Positions 1 to 7,908 of a DNA stretch of 64,000 nucleotides are shown here, piece by piece (the first letter of the stretch is position 1; every line of letters starts with the position of its first letter). The position numbers and the translations under genes were made by a program. The stretch comes from Micavibrio sp. TMED2 (GTDB lineage: Bacteria > Pseudomonadota > Alphaproteobacteria > TMED2). Below the pieces are notes generated by a model. The model was not told where the DNA came from. It ran no database searches and saw only the letters and a program-made list of their open reading frames with translations. The stretch is from contig NHBH01000001.1 in assembly GCA_002168225.1 (NCBI GenBank), positions 1,062,370-1,126,369 on the forward strand, in the 5' to 3' direction.

Positions 1-573
1 AACTGTTCCATCAATGAGAGTTTCGAGCGGGTCAGCCCGGTCGTTGCGGCGGCACAGGCCGCCGGCATGACCGTGCGCGGCTATGTCTCCTGTGTGGTTG
101 GCTGCCCCTATGAGGGCTTTATCGAGCCGAAGGCGGTTGCCGATGTAGCCGAGCGGATGGCAGGGCTCGGCATCCGCGAGTTGTCGCTTGGCGATACCAT
201 CGGGGTTGGCACGCCAGGTTCGGTCGTGCCGATGCTGACGGCGGTGGCCGATGCGGTCGGACCGGATGTGGCGCTCGCCGGGCATTATCACGATACCTAT
301 GGTCAGGCGCTGGCCAATATCGCTGCCTCACTCGATCAGGGTGTACGTATCTTCGATGCCAGTGTTGCCGGGCTGGGTGGCTGCCCCTATGCGCCGGGTG
401 CCGGTGGCAATGTGGCGACCGAGGACGTGGTCTATATGCTGCAAGGTATGAGCTATAAGACCGGGGTTGATCTCGATGCGCTGGTCGATATCGGTGACTG
501 GATCTGCCGCGTGATCGGTCGCGATAACCAGTCGAAGGTCGGGCAGGCGATGCTCGCCAAGCGTGCAAGCTGA
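1..573 (+). CDS. Hydroxymethylglutaryl-CoA lyase, C-terminal part
   Basis: This is the last 190 residues of an HMG-CoA lyase; the reading frame is open to the left edge, so the start lies outside the window. The enzyme splits 3-hydroxy-3-methylglutaryl-CoA into acetoacetate and acetyl-CoA at the end of leucine breakdown. Visible hallmarks are YVSCVVGCPYEG, the SLGDTIGVGTPG strand, the metal-binding GHYHDTYG segment, and the glycine-rich GGCPYAPGAGGN loop that carries the active-site cysteine. The rest of a leucine/isovalerate operon would be expected upstream. The family call is firm. Confidence 0.93.
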   Translation, partial: NCSINESFERVSPVVAAAQAAGMTVRGYVSCVVGCPYEGFIEPKAVADVAERMAGLGIRELSLGDTIGVGTPGSVVPMLTAVADAVGPDVALAGHYHDTYGQALANIAASLDQGVRIFDASVAGLGGCPYAPGAGGNVATEDVVYMLQGMSYKTGVDLDALVDIGDWICRVIGRDNQSKVGQAMLAKRAS

Positions 574-610
574 TCACGAACACCGGGTTTACGGAACATC
601 AGGACTGGTT

Positions 611-1045
611 ATGGCCGTCAATATTCTGCGTACTGCTGTCGGTATCCAATCGGTTGAGCATCTGCGTGAGGTTCAGGAGCCGCGCCGGTTCCGGCACAAG
701 GGGCAGGACGCGGTCTGGACTTTCACCCGCCGCCGTCCGACCCGTGCCGACGAGATCGTTGATGGGCAGGGATCGATCTACTGGATCATCCAGCGCTCGC
801 TCTGTATCCGCCAGTCGATCCTTGATCTGCCGCTGGAAACCGATGAGGAAGGCAAGACCTGGTGCCGGATCATCATGTCGCCGGAGCTCGTGCCGGTGAA
901 GCCGCTGCAGCGTAAGCACATGCAGGGCTGGCGTTATCTGAAACCGGCGGATGCACCGCCTGATCTGGCGGCCCTCGATACCGGCAAGGGCGATGATCTG
1001 CCACCCGACATGATCGCCGAATTGCAGCAGCTGGGGCTGATGTAA
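611..1045 (+). CDS. DUF1489 family protein
   Basis: A 144-residue protein of the alphaproteobacterial DUF1489 family, function unknown. The ATG at 611 is preferred because AGGAC lies just upstream; a GTG at 563 would overlap the HMG-CoA lyase end. There is no signal peptide or membrane segment, so it is probably cytosolic. It is basic in the first half (EPRRFRHKG, TRRRPTRADE) and has a W-x-IIQRSLCIRQS segment. It follows the lyase by 37 bases and could be co-transcribed. The family call rests on recognising the overall sequence, not on any catalytic motif. Confidence 0.75.
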   Translation: MAVNILRTAVGIQSVEHLREVQEPRRFRHKGQDAVWTFTRRRPTRADEIVDGQGSIYWIIQRSLCIRQSILDLPLETDEEGKTWCRIIMSPELVPVKPLQRKHMQGWRYLKPADAPPDLAALDTGKGDDLPPDMIAELQQLGLM

Positions 1046-1054
1046 TTGTTGTTA

Positions 1055-2377
1055 TCAGGCGCTGTGGTTGCCGTAGCGCGGTTTGGCCTGTGGCACATCC
1101 CGTGCGACGGGCTTGTTGTCCGCTACGATGACCGGGCGGTCGGGCAGGGTAACGCCGCGGCGTTTCTGTCGCGCTTCGGTAATCATCGCGGTCTGGGCGG
1201 TTGGATCGGACTGAATCACCGATGACAGGTTATTGGCAAACCCCACTTCAAAGCCGCTGATCGCTTTCAATACGGCCCCCCGGTTGGCGAGCAGGAAATC
1301 GGCCGATTGCGCCGGTGGCAGCTGGGTCAGGCGGCTTGCCTCTTTCAGGCTGCGATTGGCCAGTGGAGCCAGCGGCTGCTTGATCTCGCCTTCAACACGT
1401 TGCGCATTAAGGGCGGTGACATTGGCCAGCACCATGGGCAGGCCGAGGCCATCACCGGCCTTGTCCGAGGGTGCCCGCATGGTGTCACGGGCTGCGACCA
1501 GTACCGCGTCGTCTTCCGGTGCCTGAAAGCCTTTGGCGAAGTCATGGGCCTTGGTCAGGATTGCGGTTAGTCCCTCACGATCACCCGATTGCAGGGCCTG
1601 TTTGATGCTGGTCAGCCGGTCCATATAGGCAGCACCGCTCTCAACGATCGCCGATTTGTTGCCCTCGAAGATCGGCAGCCACATTTCCTTGTTGGCGTCG
1701 GCGATGCGGGTCATCTGGTACAGGCTGCGCTGGTCTTCCGACAGTTTGGTGCTCTCGGACGGCAGGGCGCGGGTCGCGGCAAAGGCAACGAGGTGCTGCA
1801 GATGGGAGGTGGTGCCGTAAAGCTTGTCATGCTGTCCGGCGGTTAGGCCGAGCGGTTTGCCGCCGACATCTTCCCAGAGTTGCGTGATCGCTGTGGCTGC
1901 ACTGGCATCGGCTGTCGAGGTATCGACAATGATCGTGCCGCCATCAAACATGTCAGGTTTGCTGGTCTTGGGGCCGCTGCCCTCGGCACCAACTGTCGGG
2001 TGGGCGGGAACATAGCGACCGGCCATGCCCTTGGGCAGATTGTCGAGGATAGCCGCTGCCGATTGCTGTTTGATCGAGCCAACATCGGTGATGGCGACAC
2101 CGGATTTCAGGCTGTCGGCGATTTCGTGTGTAACCGGGGCGAACTGGTCGATCGGGGTGGCAAGCACGACAATATCCGCGCGATTGGCGGCTTTTTTGTT
2201 GCTGTCGGTAACCTCGATACGCTTGGTGGCCGGGTCCTGGGCGAGCAGTTCTTTCAATACCTTGCGGGCATCGTCATCAGGTTCGCTGATGCTGATATCG
2301 CGATATTTGCCGCTCCGTGCCGCTGCACGCGCAACGGATGTGCCGATCTGGCCGCCGCCGATAATGGAAAGCCGCAT
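1055..2377 (-). CDS. Divergent TyrA-like prephenate dehydrogenase-family protein
   Basis: A 440-residue protein with an N-terminal NAD(P)-binding Rossmann motif (GGGQIGTS, residues 7-14) and a TyrA-type catalytic domain. Residues typical of prephenate dehydrogenase can be aligned with the canonical TyrA at 50331-51221: AHPTVGAEGSGP against GHPLAGTEHSGP, QHDKLYGTTSHLQHL against HHDRVLAITSHLPHL, and YQMTRIA against FRDFTRIA. It is about 145 residues longer than that TyrA because of an extra helical C-terminal part ending in a basic, proline-rich tail. It may oxidise prephenate, arogenate or a related cyclic acid. Substrate unknown. Its neighbours (DUF1489, hemH) give no pathway hint. Confidence 0.75.
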   Translation of the reverse strand: MRLSIIGGGQIGTSVARAAARSGKYRDISISEPDDDARKVLKELLAQDPATKRIEVTDSNKKAANRADIVVLATPIDQFAPVTHEIADSLKSGVAITDVGSIKQQSAAAILDNLPKGMAGRYVPAHPTVGAEGSGPKTSKPDMFDGGTIIVDTSTADASAATAITQLWEDVGGKPLGLTAGQHDKLYGTTSHLQHLVAFAATRALPSESTKLSEDQRSLYQMTRIADANKEMWLPIFEGNKSAIVESGAAYMDRLTSIKQALQSGDREGLTAILTKAHDFAKGFQAPEDDAVLVAARDTMRAPSDKAGDGLGLPMVLANVTALNAQRVEGEIKQPLAPLANRSLKEASRLTQLPPAQSADFLLANRGAVLKAISGFEVGFANNLSSVIQSDPTAQTAMITEARQKRRGVTLPDRPVIVADNKPVARDVPQAKPRYGNHSA

Positions 2378-2542
2378 GGAATTGTCTGATCCGAATTATT
2401 GCCCCTTGCGTAGGATAGTGTATCAGGTTGGTGCGAAAGTGACAGCCTGACATTCCTGCCTTCCTTGCTGGCCAAAGCTGCTGTCGCCCGCCATATATAG
2501 GCCAAGCCGAACTTGGTATCGCCATACTATCCGGAATAGCCG

Positions 2543-3631
2543 ATGAAAATGTCCGATTATCGCCACCATCAATTACCCCCCGACCATCCGAAACTGCCGT
2601 CGCCGAAAACCGGTGTGCTGCTGATCAATCTCGGCACGCCCGATGGTACGGGTTACTGGCCCATGCGCCGCTATCTGGGTGAGTTCCTGAGCGATCCGCG
2701 GGTGATTGAAGCACCGATGTGGCTGTGGAAGCCGTTCCTTAATCTGGTCATCCTGACCACTCGCCCGAGCAAGAGCGGTGAGGCTTATGCTTCGATCTGG
2801 GACCGGGAAACCGATGAGAGCCCGCTGCGCCGGATCACCCGTGAGCAGACCGAGGCGCTGGCGGCCCGCCTGCAGGTACTGGGCGATAACGTGGTGGTTG
2901 ATTGGGGGATGCGCTATGGCAACCCGTCGATTGCCAGCCGCCTCAATGCGCTGAAGGATCAGGGCTGTGATCGTATCGTGCTGATGGCGCTCTATCCGCA
3001 ATATTCCGCCTCGACCATGGCCACCGCCTATGACAAGGCCTTCGAGGCGATGAAAAAGATGCGCTGGCAGCCTGCCGTGCGTACCATGCCAGCCTATCAT
3101 GATGATCCGGTCTATATCGATGCGCTGGCGGCGTCCCTCAAGACGCATATCGACAGCCTCGGCTGGCAGCCGGAGGTGATTGTCTCATCCTTCCACGGGG
3201 TGCCGAAAACCTATCTGGAGCAGGGCGATCCCTATCACTGCCATTGTGCCAAGACCGCGCGGTTGCTGCGTGAGAGGATGGGCATGGATGACAAGACCCT
3301 GCGCCTGACCTTCCAGTCCCGTTTTGGGCCGAAGGAATGGCTGCAACCCTATACCGACAAGACCATCGAGCAACTGGCCAAGGATGGCGTGAAACGGGTG
3401 GTGGTGATTACCCCCGGCTTCTCCGCCGATTGTGTCGAGACGCTCGAGGAGATCGGCATTGAGGCCAAGCATATCTTTGAAGAACATGGCGGCACCCATT
3501 TCTCGGTCGTGCCATGCCTGAACCAGTCAGCGCCATCGGTTGATCTGCTGGCTCATCTCGCCAAGCGGGAACTGGCTGGCTGGGTTGATGTCAGCGCGCT
3601 CGATACCCCTGCCATACAGGCAGCGGAATAA
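2543..3631 (+). CDS. hemH: Ferrochelatase
   Basis: Inserts ferrous iron into protoporphyrin IX in the last step of protoheme synthesis. The 362-residue protein opens with GVLLINLGTPDG and carries the SSFHGVPKTYLEQGDPY segment, whose histidine is the metal-binding residue, followed by CHCAKTARLL, TFQSRFGPKEWLQPYTD and VVITPGFSADCVETLEEI. These are diagnostic. Length is normal for proteobacterial HemH. The start at 2543 (MKMSDYR) could instead be the in-frame ATG six bases later. It runs toward the UbiH-type gene with one base between the stop codons, so there is no room for a separate terminator. Confidence 0.97.
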   Translation: MKMSDYRHHQLPPDHPKLPSPKTGVLLINLGTPDGTGYWPMRRYLGEFLSDPRVIEAPMWLWKPFLNLVILTTRPSKSGEAYASIWDRETDESPLRRITREQTEALAARLQVLGDNVVVDWGMRYGNPSIASRLNALKDQGCDRIVLMALYPQYSASTMATAYDKAFEAMKKMRWQPAVRTMPAYHDDPVYIDALAASLKTHIDSLGWQPEVIVSSFHGVPKTYLEQGDPYHCHCAKTARLLRERMGMDDKTLRLTFQSRFGPKEWLQPYTDKTIEQLAKDGVKRVVVITPGFSADCVETLEEIGIEAKHIFEEHGGTHFSVVPCLNQSAPSVDLLAHLAKRELAGWVDVSALDTPAIQAAE

Positions 3632-3632
3632 C

Positions 3633-4862
3633 CTATTTTGCCATCAGGGGCGGGACCTTGCCGACCGGTTCCATACCACGCGCCATGAGTTGGCGGCGTA
3701 AGGGGCCGATATTGCCGATCGCCTGCAATCCGACACGGCGCAAGCGGTCGATGAGCGGATTGCCCCGATGCACCATATCCGAGAGCATGCCCGTGGCATT
3801 GCTGCGGGCCATGATATCGGCGCGGCGCTGGCGGGCATAGCTGTCGGTAACCTGTTGGCGCCCCGGATCGTCATTGGCAGCATCACCCATCAGGTCGATC
3901 AGCACCGCAATATCCGCCAGCGTGGTGTTCAGCCCCTGTGCGCCGATCGGCGGCAGGGCATGGGCGGCCTCGCCGATCAGCACGGCGCGCTCGGCGGATA
4001 ACCGGCGCGCGGTAAACGGGCGGATCGGGAATGACTTGGGTGCTTCGGTCTCGGTTATCGTGCCCAGCACCTGCCGGGTCGCCTGCCCGACCATGGTGGC
4101 GCGGGCGGCGGCGTCCATATCCATGATAGCGCTGATGGTGGCCTGATCGCCGACCACATTGATCGCCGACCGCTTGCCGGGCAGCGGAATGGTTGTGACC
4201 TGAGCGGTCTTGCCATTACCGGTAAGTGGGCCATGAAATTCATAGGACACGCCGTCATGATCGAGGCTGTGATCGGTGTTGAAGACCAGCGCGGTTTCCC
4301 GTGGCGTGCGTGCCGAGACCGACAGGCGCAGCATCTGGCGACAGGGTGATTTGTGTCCATCAGCAGCAACCAGCAGACGGGTGGTCAGGCGTCCGGTCTC
4401 GGTCGCCACCAGCATGTGATCGCCGCGGTTGCTGATCGACAGCACCTTGTTGCCGGGCAGCATGGTAATCTTGTCCGATCCGGCGAGCCGGGCCAGCAGG
4501 GCACCTTTCAGCGCGTCATTGGGGATATTCTGGGCAAACCAGTCCTGCCCGATTTCCGAGGCGTCAAAGCGCTGGCGCATTGGCGGGCGCACGCTGTCAT
4601 CGACCAGTTCCAGAAGCCGCAAGGGCGCGCTGATCCCGGCGAGCCCGTCCCAGACGCCGAGGCGTTCAAGCATCCGGATGCCGCTCGCCATGATCGCGGT
4701 GGTTCTGGCATCGCCCGCACTGTGCTCATGGGGCTTCGCGGTCATCGGGCCGGGATCGATCAGGGCGACGCGCCACCCGGCATCAACCGCCGCCACGGCC
4801 ATGGTCAATCCGGCGGCACCGGCACCGGCAATCAGCAAGTCATGGTCTGTCAGCTTGGTCAT
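3633..4862 (-). CDS. UbiH/UbiF/COQ6-family FAD-dependent ring hydroxylase
   Basis: A 409-residue flavoprotein monooxygenase of ubiquinone synthesis. The N-terminus has the FAD ADP-binding fold (GAGAAGLTMAVAAVDAG), followed by DARTTAIMASGIRMLERLG, which is characteristic of the UbiH family. A middle VAADGHKSPCR matches the DG motif, and GEAAHALPPIGAQGLNT is the second FAD/substrate motif in the alphaproteobacterial form. It should hydroxylate a polyprenylated benzene ring, but which position (C1, C5 or C6) cannot be told from sequence, so no symbol is given. It probably acts at the inner face of the cytoplasmic membrane. Confidence 0.88.
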   Translation of the reverse strand: MTKLTDHDLLIAGAGAAGLTMAVAAVDAGWRVALIDPGPMTAKPHEHSAGDARTTAIMASGIRMLERLGVWDGLAGISAPLRLLELVDDSVRPPMRQRFDASEIGQDWFAQNIPNDALKGALLARLAGSDKITMLPGNKVLSISNRGDHMLVATETGRLTTRLLVAADGHKSPCRQMLRLSVSARTPRETALVFNTDHSLDHDGVSYEFHGPLTGNGKTAQVTTIPLPGKRSAINVVGDQATISAIMDMDAAARATMVGQATRQVLGTITETEAPKSFPIRPFTARRLSAERAVLIGEAAHALPPIGAQGLNTTLADIAVLIDLMGDAANDDPGRQQVTDSYARQRRADIMARSNATGMLSDMVHRGNPLIDRLRRVGLQAIGNIGPLRRQLMARGMEPVGKVPPLMAK

Positions 4863-4914
4863 GGCGGGAATGGGTAATTATCAGTGGTGGGTGCGGCGGA
4901 GTGTATAGACAGGA

Positions 4915-5373
4915 TCAGTCGTTTTGCCAGCGGTCGCGCTGGTCACGGTCACTCTGTCGCGCTTCGACCCAGTGTTCCGTGCCATCGGCGGTGGTTTCCA
5001 ACTTCCAGAACGGTGCGTCAGTCTTCAGGTAATCCATAATGAACTGACAGGCCTCGAATGCGGCCTGCCGGTGGCTGGAGCTGGTGCCGACAAAAACGAT
5101 ATTGTCGCCCGGCATCAGACGACCATGGCGATGCACGATCACGACATCATGGAGCGGCCAGCGCTGGCGCGCCTCTGCCTCGATCCGCGCCAGTTCCTTC
5201 TCGGTCATGCCCGGATAATGCTCCAGCGTCAGGCTGGTGACCCGCGCGCCCTTGTTCTCGTCGCGCACCTGCCCGATGAAGGTGGCGAGACCACCGATAT
5301 CGGTTCGGCCAGCGGTCAGCCCGGCGATCAGCGCTGCCGGGTCAAAATCCTCGCTCTGCACATGAACCGCCAT
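4915..5373 (-). CDS. moaE: Molybdopterin synthase catalytic subunit MoaE
   Basis: A 152-residue large subunit of molybdopterin synthase, which adds two sulfurs to cyclic pyranopterin monophosphate using the thiocarboxylated C-terminus of MoaD. It shows ATFIGQVRD near the N-terminus, LEHYPGMTEKEL, the HRHGRLMPGD loop and the catalytic-lysine segment DYLKTDAPFWKLE. It starts one base after the moaD stop, the third gene of pgsA-moaD-moaE. The cofactor would serve MsrP encoded at 22971-23876, among other enzymes. Confidence 0.96.
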   Translation of the reverse strand: MAVHVQSEDFDPAALIAGLTAGRTDIGGLATFIGQVRDENKGARVTSLTLEHYPGMTEKELARIEAEARQRWPLHDVVIVHRHGRLMPGDNIVFVGTSSSHRQAAFEACQFIMDYLKTDAPFWKLETTADGTEHWVEARQSDRDQRDRWQND

Positions 5374-5374
5374 C

Positions 5375-5653
5375 TCAGCCCCCGGTCACCGGTGGGAACA
5401 GGGCAACCTCGTCACCGGGCATGATGGTGGCATCAGGATCGGCATAGCTCTGGTTGATCGCGGCCTTCAGCCCGGCCGGGTTGTCCAGCACCTGCGCATG
5501 ATCGGGTGAAAGCGTGCTTAGCTGCGCCAGCAGCTCGGTAACCGTAAGGCCGGTGGCGGGAATGCTCACCCGGTCCTGCGGGCGGTTCAACCGGCTGCGG
5601 ACCCAGGCGAAATATCTCACGGTAATCTCGTTGCCGGTGATCTCGTCGCTCAT
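5375..5653 (-). CDS. moaD: Molybdopterin synthase sulfur carrier subunit MoaD
   Basis: A 92-residue ubiquitin-like sulfur carrier. The C-terminus LFPPVTGG ends in the required Gly-Gly, which is adenylated and then thiocarboxylated before delivering sulfur to MoaE. The start at 5653 gives an ATGA overlap with the pgsA stop, implying translational coupling; a longer upstream frame would only extend into pgsA. Its length and PGDEVALFPPV region are standard for the family. Confidence 0.95.
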   Translation of the reverse strand: MSDEITGNEITVRYFAWVRSRLNRPQDRVSIPATGLTVTELLAQLSTLSPDHAQVLDNPAGLKAAINQSYADPDATIMPGDEVALFPPVTGG

Positions 5654-6207
5654 GCTGCTTCCGTCAGCTTGGGCCAGGCCTGACGCAGATAGTCGATGCC
5701 GGTGATCACGGTCAGGCCAGCCGCGATCCAGAGCAGGGCAAGGGCCGGGATGATGACCACGGGCAGGGCGGCGGCGAGCAGGATTGCGCCGGTGGCAACC
5801 AGTTGCAGGGTGGTTTTCCATTTGGCCAGCTGTGTCACATGGATGATCAGGCTGCCGGCCAGATATTCACGCAGGCCCGAGATGACAAACTCCCGGGTCA
5901 GGATCAGATAGACCGCCAACTGGTGCCAGCCATTGATCAGGTCGAGGCCGATCAGCAGGGGCATCATGACACCGATCACCACCTTGTCGGCGATGGGGTC
6001 CATAACCCGCCCGAAGGCCGAACCCATATTGAACCGGCGGGCAATGAAGCCGTCGAGGAAATCGGTGATGCTCATGGCACAGAAGATCGCGAAGGCAATC
6101 CACGCACCGGCGGCTCCGCCATAGATCAGCGCCAGTGCCAATGGCATGATGGCGACCATGCGCGAGATGGTCAGGATATTCGGAATGGTCCAGATCGGAT
6201 GTGCCAC
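5650..6207 (-). CDS. pgsA: CDP-diacylglycerol--glycerol-3-phosphate 3-phosphatidyltransferase
   Basis: Makes phosphatidylglycerol phosphate at the cytoplasmic membrane. The 185-residue protein has several hydrophobic segments and a complete CDP-alcohol phosphotransferase motif, DG-x2-AR-x8-G-x3-D-x3-D, read as DGFIARRF...GRVMDPIAD around residues 50-75. It opens with WTIPNILTISRM, the usual PgsA N-terminus. It is first in pgsA-moaD-moaE, an order commonly found directly after uvrC in alphaproteobacteria; here uvrC is separated by about 1.7 kb of inserted genes. Confidence 0.95.
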   Translation of the reverse strand: MAHPIWTIPNILTISRMVAIMPLALALIYGGAAGAWIAFAIFCAMSITDFLDGFIARRFNMGSAFGRVMDPIADKVVIGVMMPLLIGLDLINGWHQLAVYLILTREFVISGLREYLAGSLIIHVTQLAKWKTTLQLVATGAILLAAALPVVIIPALALLWIAAGLTVITGIDYLRQAWPKLTEAA

Positions 6208-6298
6208 GGGTTGTTCCGGTTGGTGAAAATGCCGTGTCCGAGCATGTGCCAGCCTTTGCCTGATGAGACAAGTCCCAAGGCGGTAACTTTTGGCTTAT

Positions 6299-6859
6299 TT
6301 ACTTCTTGAGGCCGAGCACCGGGCGACCGGATGGGGCCGTCCTGCCTGTCTCGACGACCGAACGCGGGCCGGTGGCTGCTGGCGCAGTGGTCTTGACGGT
6401 CGCCACGGTCGGCTTTGACAGTGGTGGGCCGCTACGGTCAATGGTGTGCGGCCGGTTTTTGGCTATATCGATCAGGGTCGATGTGATTTCCTGCTGCACG
6501 GCCTTGGGGGCTGCGCCGACTACGCCCGCGCGATTTGAGCGGTTGTTGATTTCCGGAAAAAAGGTCTGGTTCAGAGGCAGGCGGGCAACCCGTACTGCCT
6601 CGATCATGAACTCGCGGTCCTGTCCCATGCGGCGGGCCTGCACTTCATCGAACTGGAAATAGCCTTCGCGTCCTTCGTTCTGGCGCATCCAGTTATCCGA
6701 TGTGGTGGTATAGAGCACAAGCGCGGTTGGACTGTCCGGGTTGGTTTTCCGGTCGACCGAGTGGATATAGCCGATGCGCCGCTGACCAGGCTGTGTCGGT
6801 GCTTCCTTGTACGGGAAATTGCAGGTCACAAACTGACCTTCGTAATATCGTGCCGTCAT
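6299..6859 (-). CDS. Uncharacterised protein, possible PemK/MazF-like toxin
   Basis: A 186-residue protein whose first ~115 residues could be a PemK/MazF-type barrel: GQFVTCNFPYKEAP resembles the first strands of MazF, TALVLYTTTS occupies the place of the usual PALVLS strand, and a LPLNQTFFPEI strand follows. The last ~70 residues are low-complexity (A, T, P, G, R) with no recognisable fold. The start codon shares one base with the stop of the upstream ribbon-helix-helix gene (TGATG), typical of toxin-antitoxin pairs. If correct it would be an mRNA-cleaving toxin. The similarity is weak and the context carries much of the argument. Confidence 0.45.
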   Translation of the reverse strand: MTARYYEGQFVTCNFPYKEAPTQPGQRRIGYIHSVDRKTNPDSPTALVLYTTTSDNWMRQNEGREGYFQFDEVQARRMGQDREFMIEAVRVARLPLNQTFFPEINNRSNRAGVVGAAPKAVQQEITSTLIDIAKNRPHTIDRSGPPLSKPTVATVKTTAPAATGPRSVVETGRTAPSGRPVLGLKK

Positions 6860-7125
6860 CAGTTACCCCCACCGCTCAGCAGCGTTGCCAGCATCGCCTT
6901 GCGTTCCTCGTATTCCTCTGCAGTCTCGCCGCGCATCCGGTCCGGTACGAACTCACCGGCATCCCCGGCATTGATCACCTCGACCTCATTGCCGGTGATC
7001 AGACCCAGGTCCAGCTTTACCAGCCGTTCCAGATAGTCGGTCAGTGACCGGCCCTGATCCGCCGCGCGCGTTTCCGCCGCTTTGAGAAGCTCGGCATCTA
7101 TGGTTACGGAACCGGTTTTCTGCAT
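6859..7125 (-). CDS. Ribbon-helix-helix protein, possible antitoxin
   Basis: An 88-residue protein. The ATG at 7125 is preferred over longer versions, since residues after it begin a ribbon-helix-helix unit: a short strand (GSVTIDAELLKAAE), then helices containing AADQGRSLTDYLERLVKL. Such proteins bind DNA as dimers through the strand. The C-terminal half (EVEVINAGDAGEFVPDRM, then an acidic EETAEEYEERKA helix) could hold a partner. Its stop overlaps the start of the downstream gene by one base. A 12-base inverted repeat at 7157-7168 lies 32 bases upstream and could be its operator. Confidence 0.6.
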   Translation of the reverse strand: MQKTGSVTIDAELLKAAETRAADQGRSLTDYLERLVKLDLGLITGNEVEVINAGDAGEFVPDRMRGETAEEYEERKAMLATLLSGGGN

Positions 7126-7156
7126 GGCTCTGATCGCTCCGAAAGTACGGAATTCA

Positions 7157-7168
7157 CAGTTTGAACTG
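7157..7168. promoter_or_regulatory. Inverted repeat upstream of the ribbon-helix-helix gene
   Basis: CAGTT-TG-AACTG has perfect 5-base arms around a 2-base spacer, placed just upstream of the start at 7125. Ribbon-helix-helix antitoxins commonly repress their own operon through short inverted repeats, so this is a candidate operator. A repeat this short also occurs by chance. Confidence 0.3.
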
Positions 7169-7333
7169 CTTTCGATTGCCGATTGTAACAGCAAAAGGCG
7201 AAAGTTAAGCAACTTCACGAAATCCACACTCACAAACCGCTATCCGCGATGTGAGCGCCCGTGTCTTGCCGAGGGGTATTTTACGCCGCACAGTCAGGCT
7301 GAATAAGCGCCGGACCATATGAAGGAAACCCCC

Positions 7334-7903
7334 ATGTCCACGACCCCGCCAACCGAGCTTGAGCTTGATCCTGCCGCCCCTGCCACGGTTGATGACGCCC
7401 TGCCTGCCAAGGCGGAGAGCGTATTTCCGGCCATCAACAGCACCACAATCCTGATCACCATTCTGGCCGGGTCATTTGCCACTGTGCTGTTCGACCTGTT
7501 CGGGCAGGCCCTGTCGCCCATGGCCGGGTTCCCCAACCTCGCACCGGTGCCACTGGCGACCCAGTCTTGGCAGGTAGTGTTCGGCGAGGCCTACCGTCCC
7601 GGCGGGCATTTCCTGCATTATGTCGCCGGGCTGATCGCCTATCCGGTCGGCTGGCTGTTCATCTGGCAACCGATCATGCGCAAGGTAGCGCCATGGCTGC
7701 ACTGGCTGCCATCCTCGGCGCTCTACGGTGTCGGGCTGTGGGTCTTCGCGCTGTATATCATGGCGCATCTGGTGGCCGGCAATCCGCCATTCCTCGGCTT
7801 CACCGGCATTACCTATGTTGCGCTGGTCGGGCATGTGCTGTTTGCCCTCGCCGCCGCCTGGGCTGCAAACCTGCTGTTCCGTTGGGCAGGCACAGGCAAC
7901 TGA
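7334..7903 (+). CDS. Uncharacterised multi-pass membrane protein
   Basis: A 189-residue protein I cannot assign to a named family. The ATG at 7334 is preferred because AAGGAA lies 5-10 bases before it; an ATG at 7319 lacks this. After an acidic, proline-rich N-terminal ~40 residues there are about four hydrophobic segments: ILITILAGSFATVLFDLF, FLHYVAGLIAYPVGWLFI, ALYGVGLWVFALYIMAHL and ALVGHVLFALAAAWAANLLF. It stands alone on the plus strand between leftward genes, convergent with uvrC five bases away. With the pair at 6299-7125 it separates uvrC from pgsA. Confidence 0.7.
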   Translation: MSTTPPTELELDPAAPATVDDALPAKAESVFPAINSTTILITILAGSFATVLFDLFGQALSPMAGFPNLAPVPLATQSWQVVFGEAYRPGGHFLHYVAGLIAYPVGWLFIWQPIMRKVAPWLHWLPSSALYGVGLWVFALYIMAHLVAGNPPFLGFTGITYVALVGHVLFALAAAWAANLLFRWAGTGN

Positions 7904-7908
7904 CGGCT

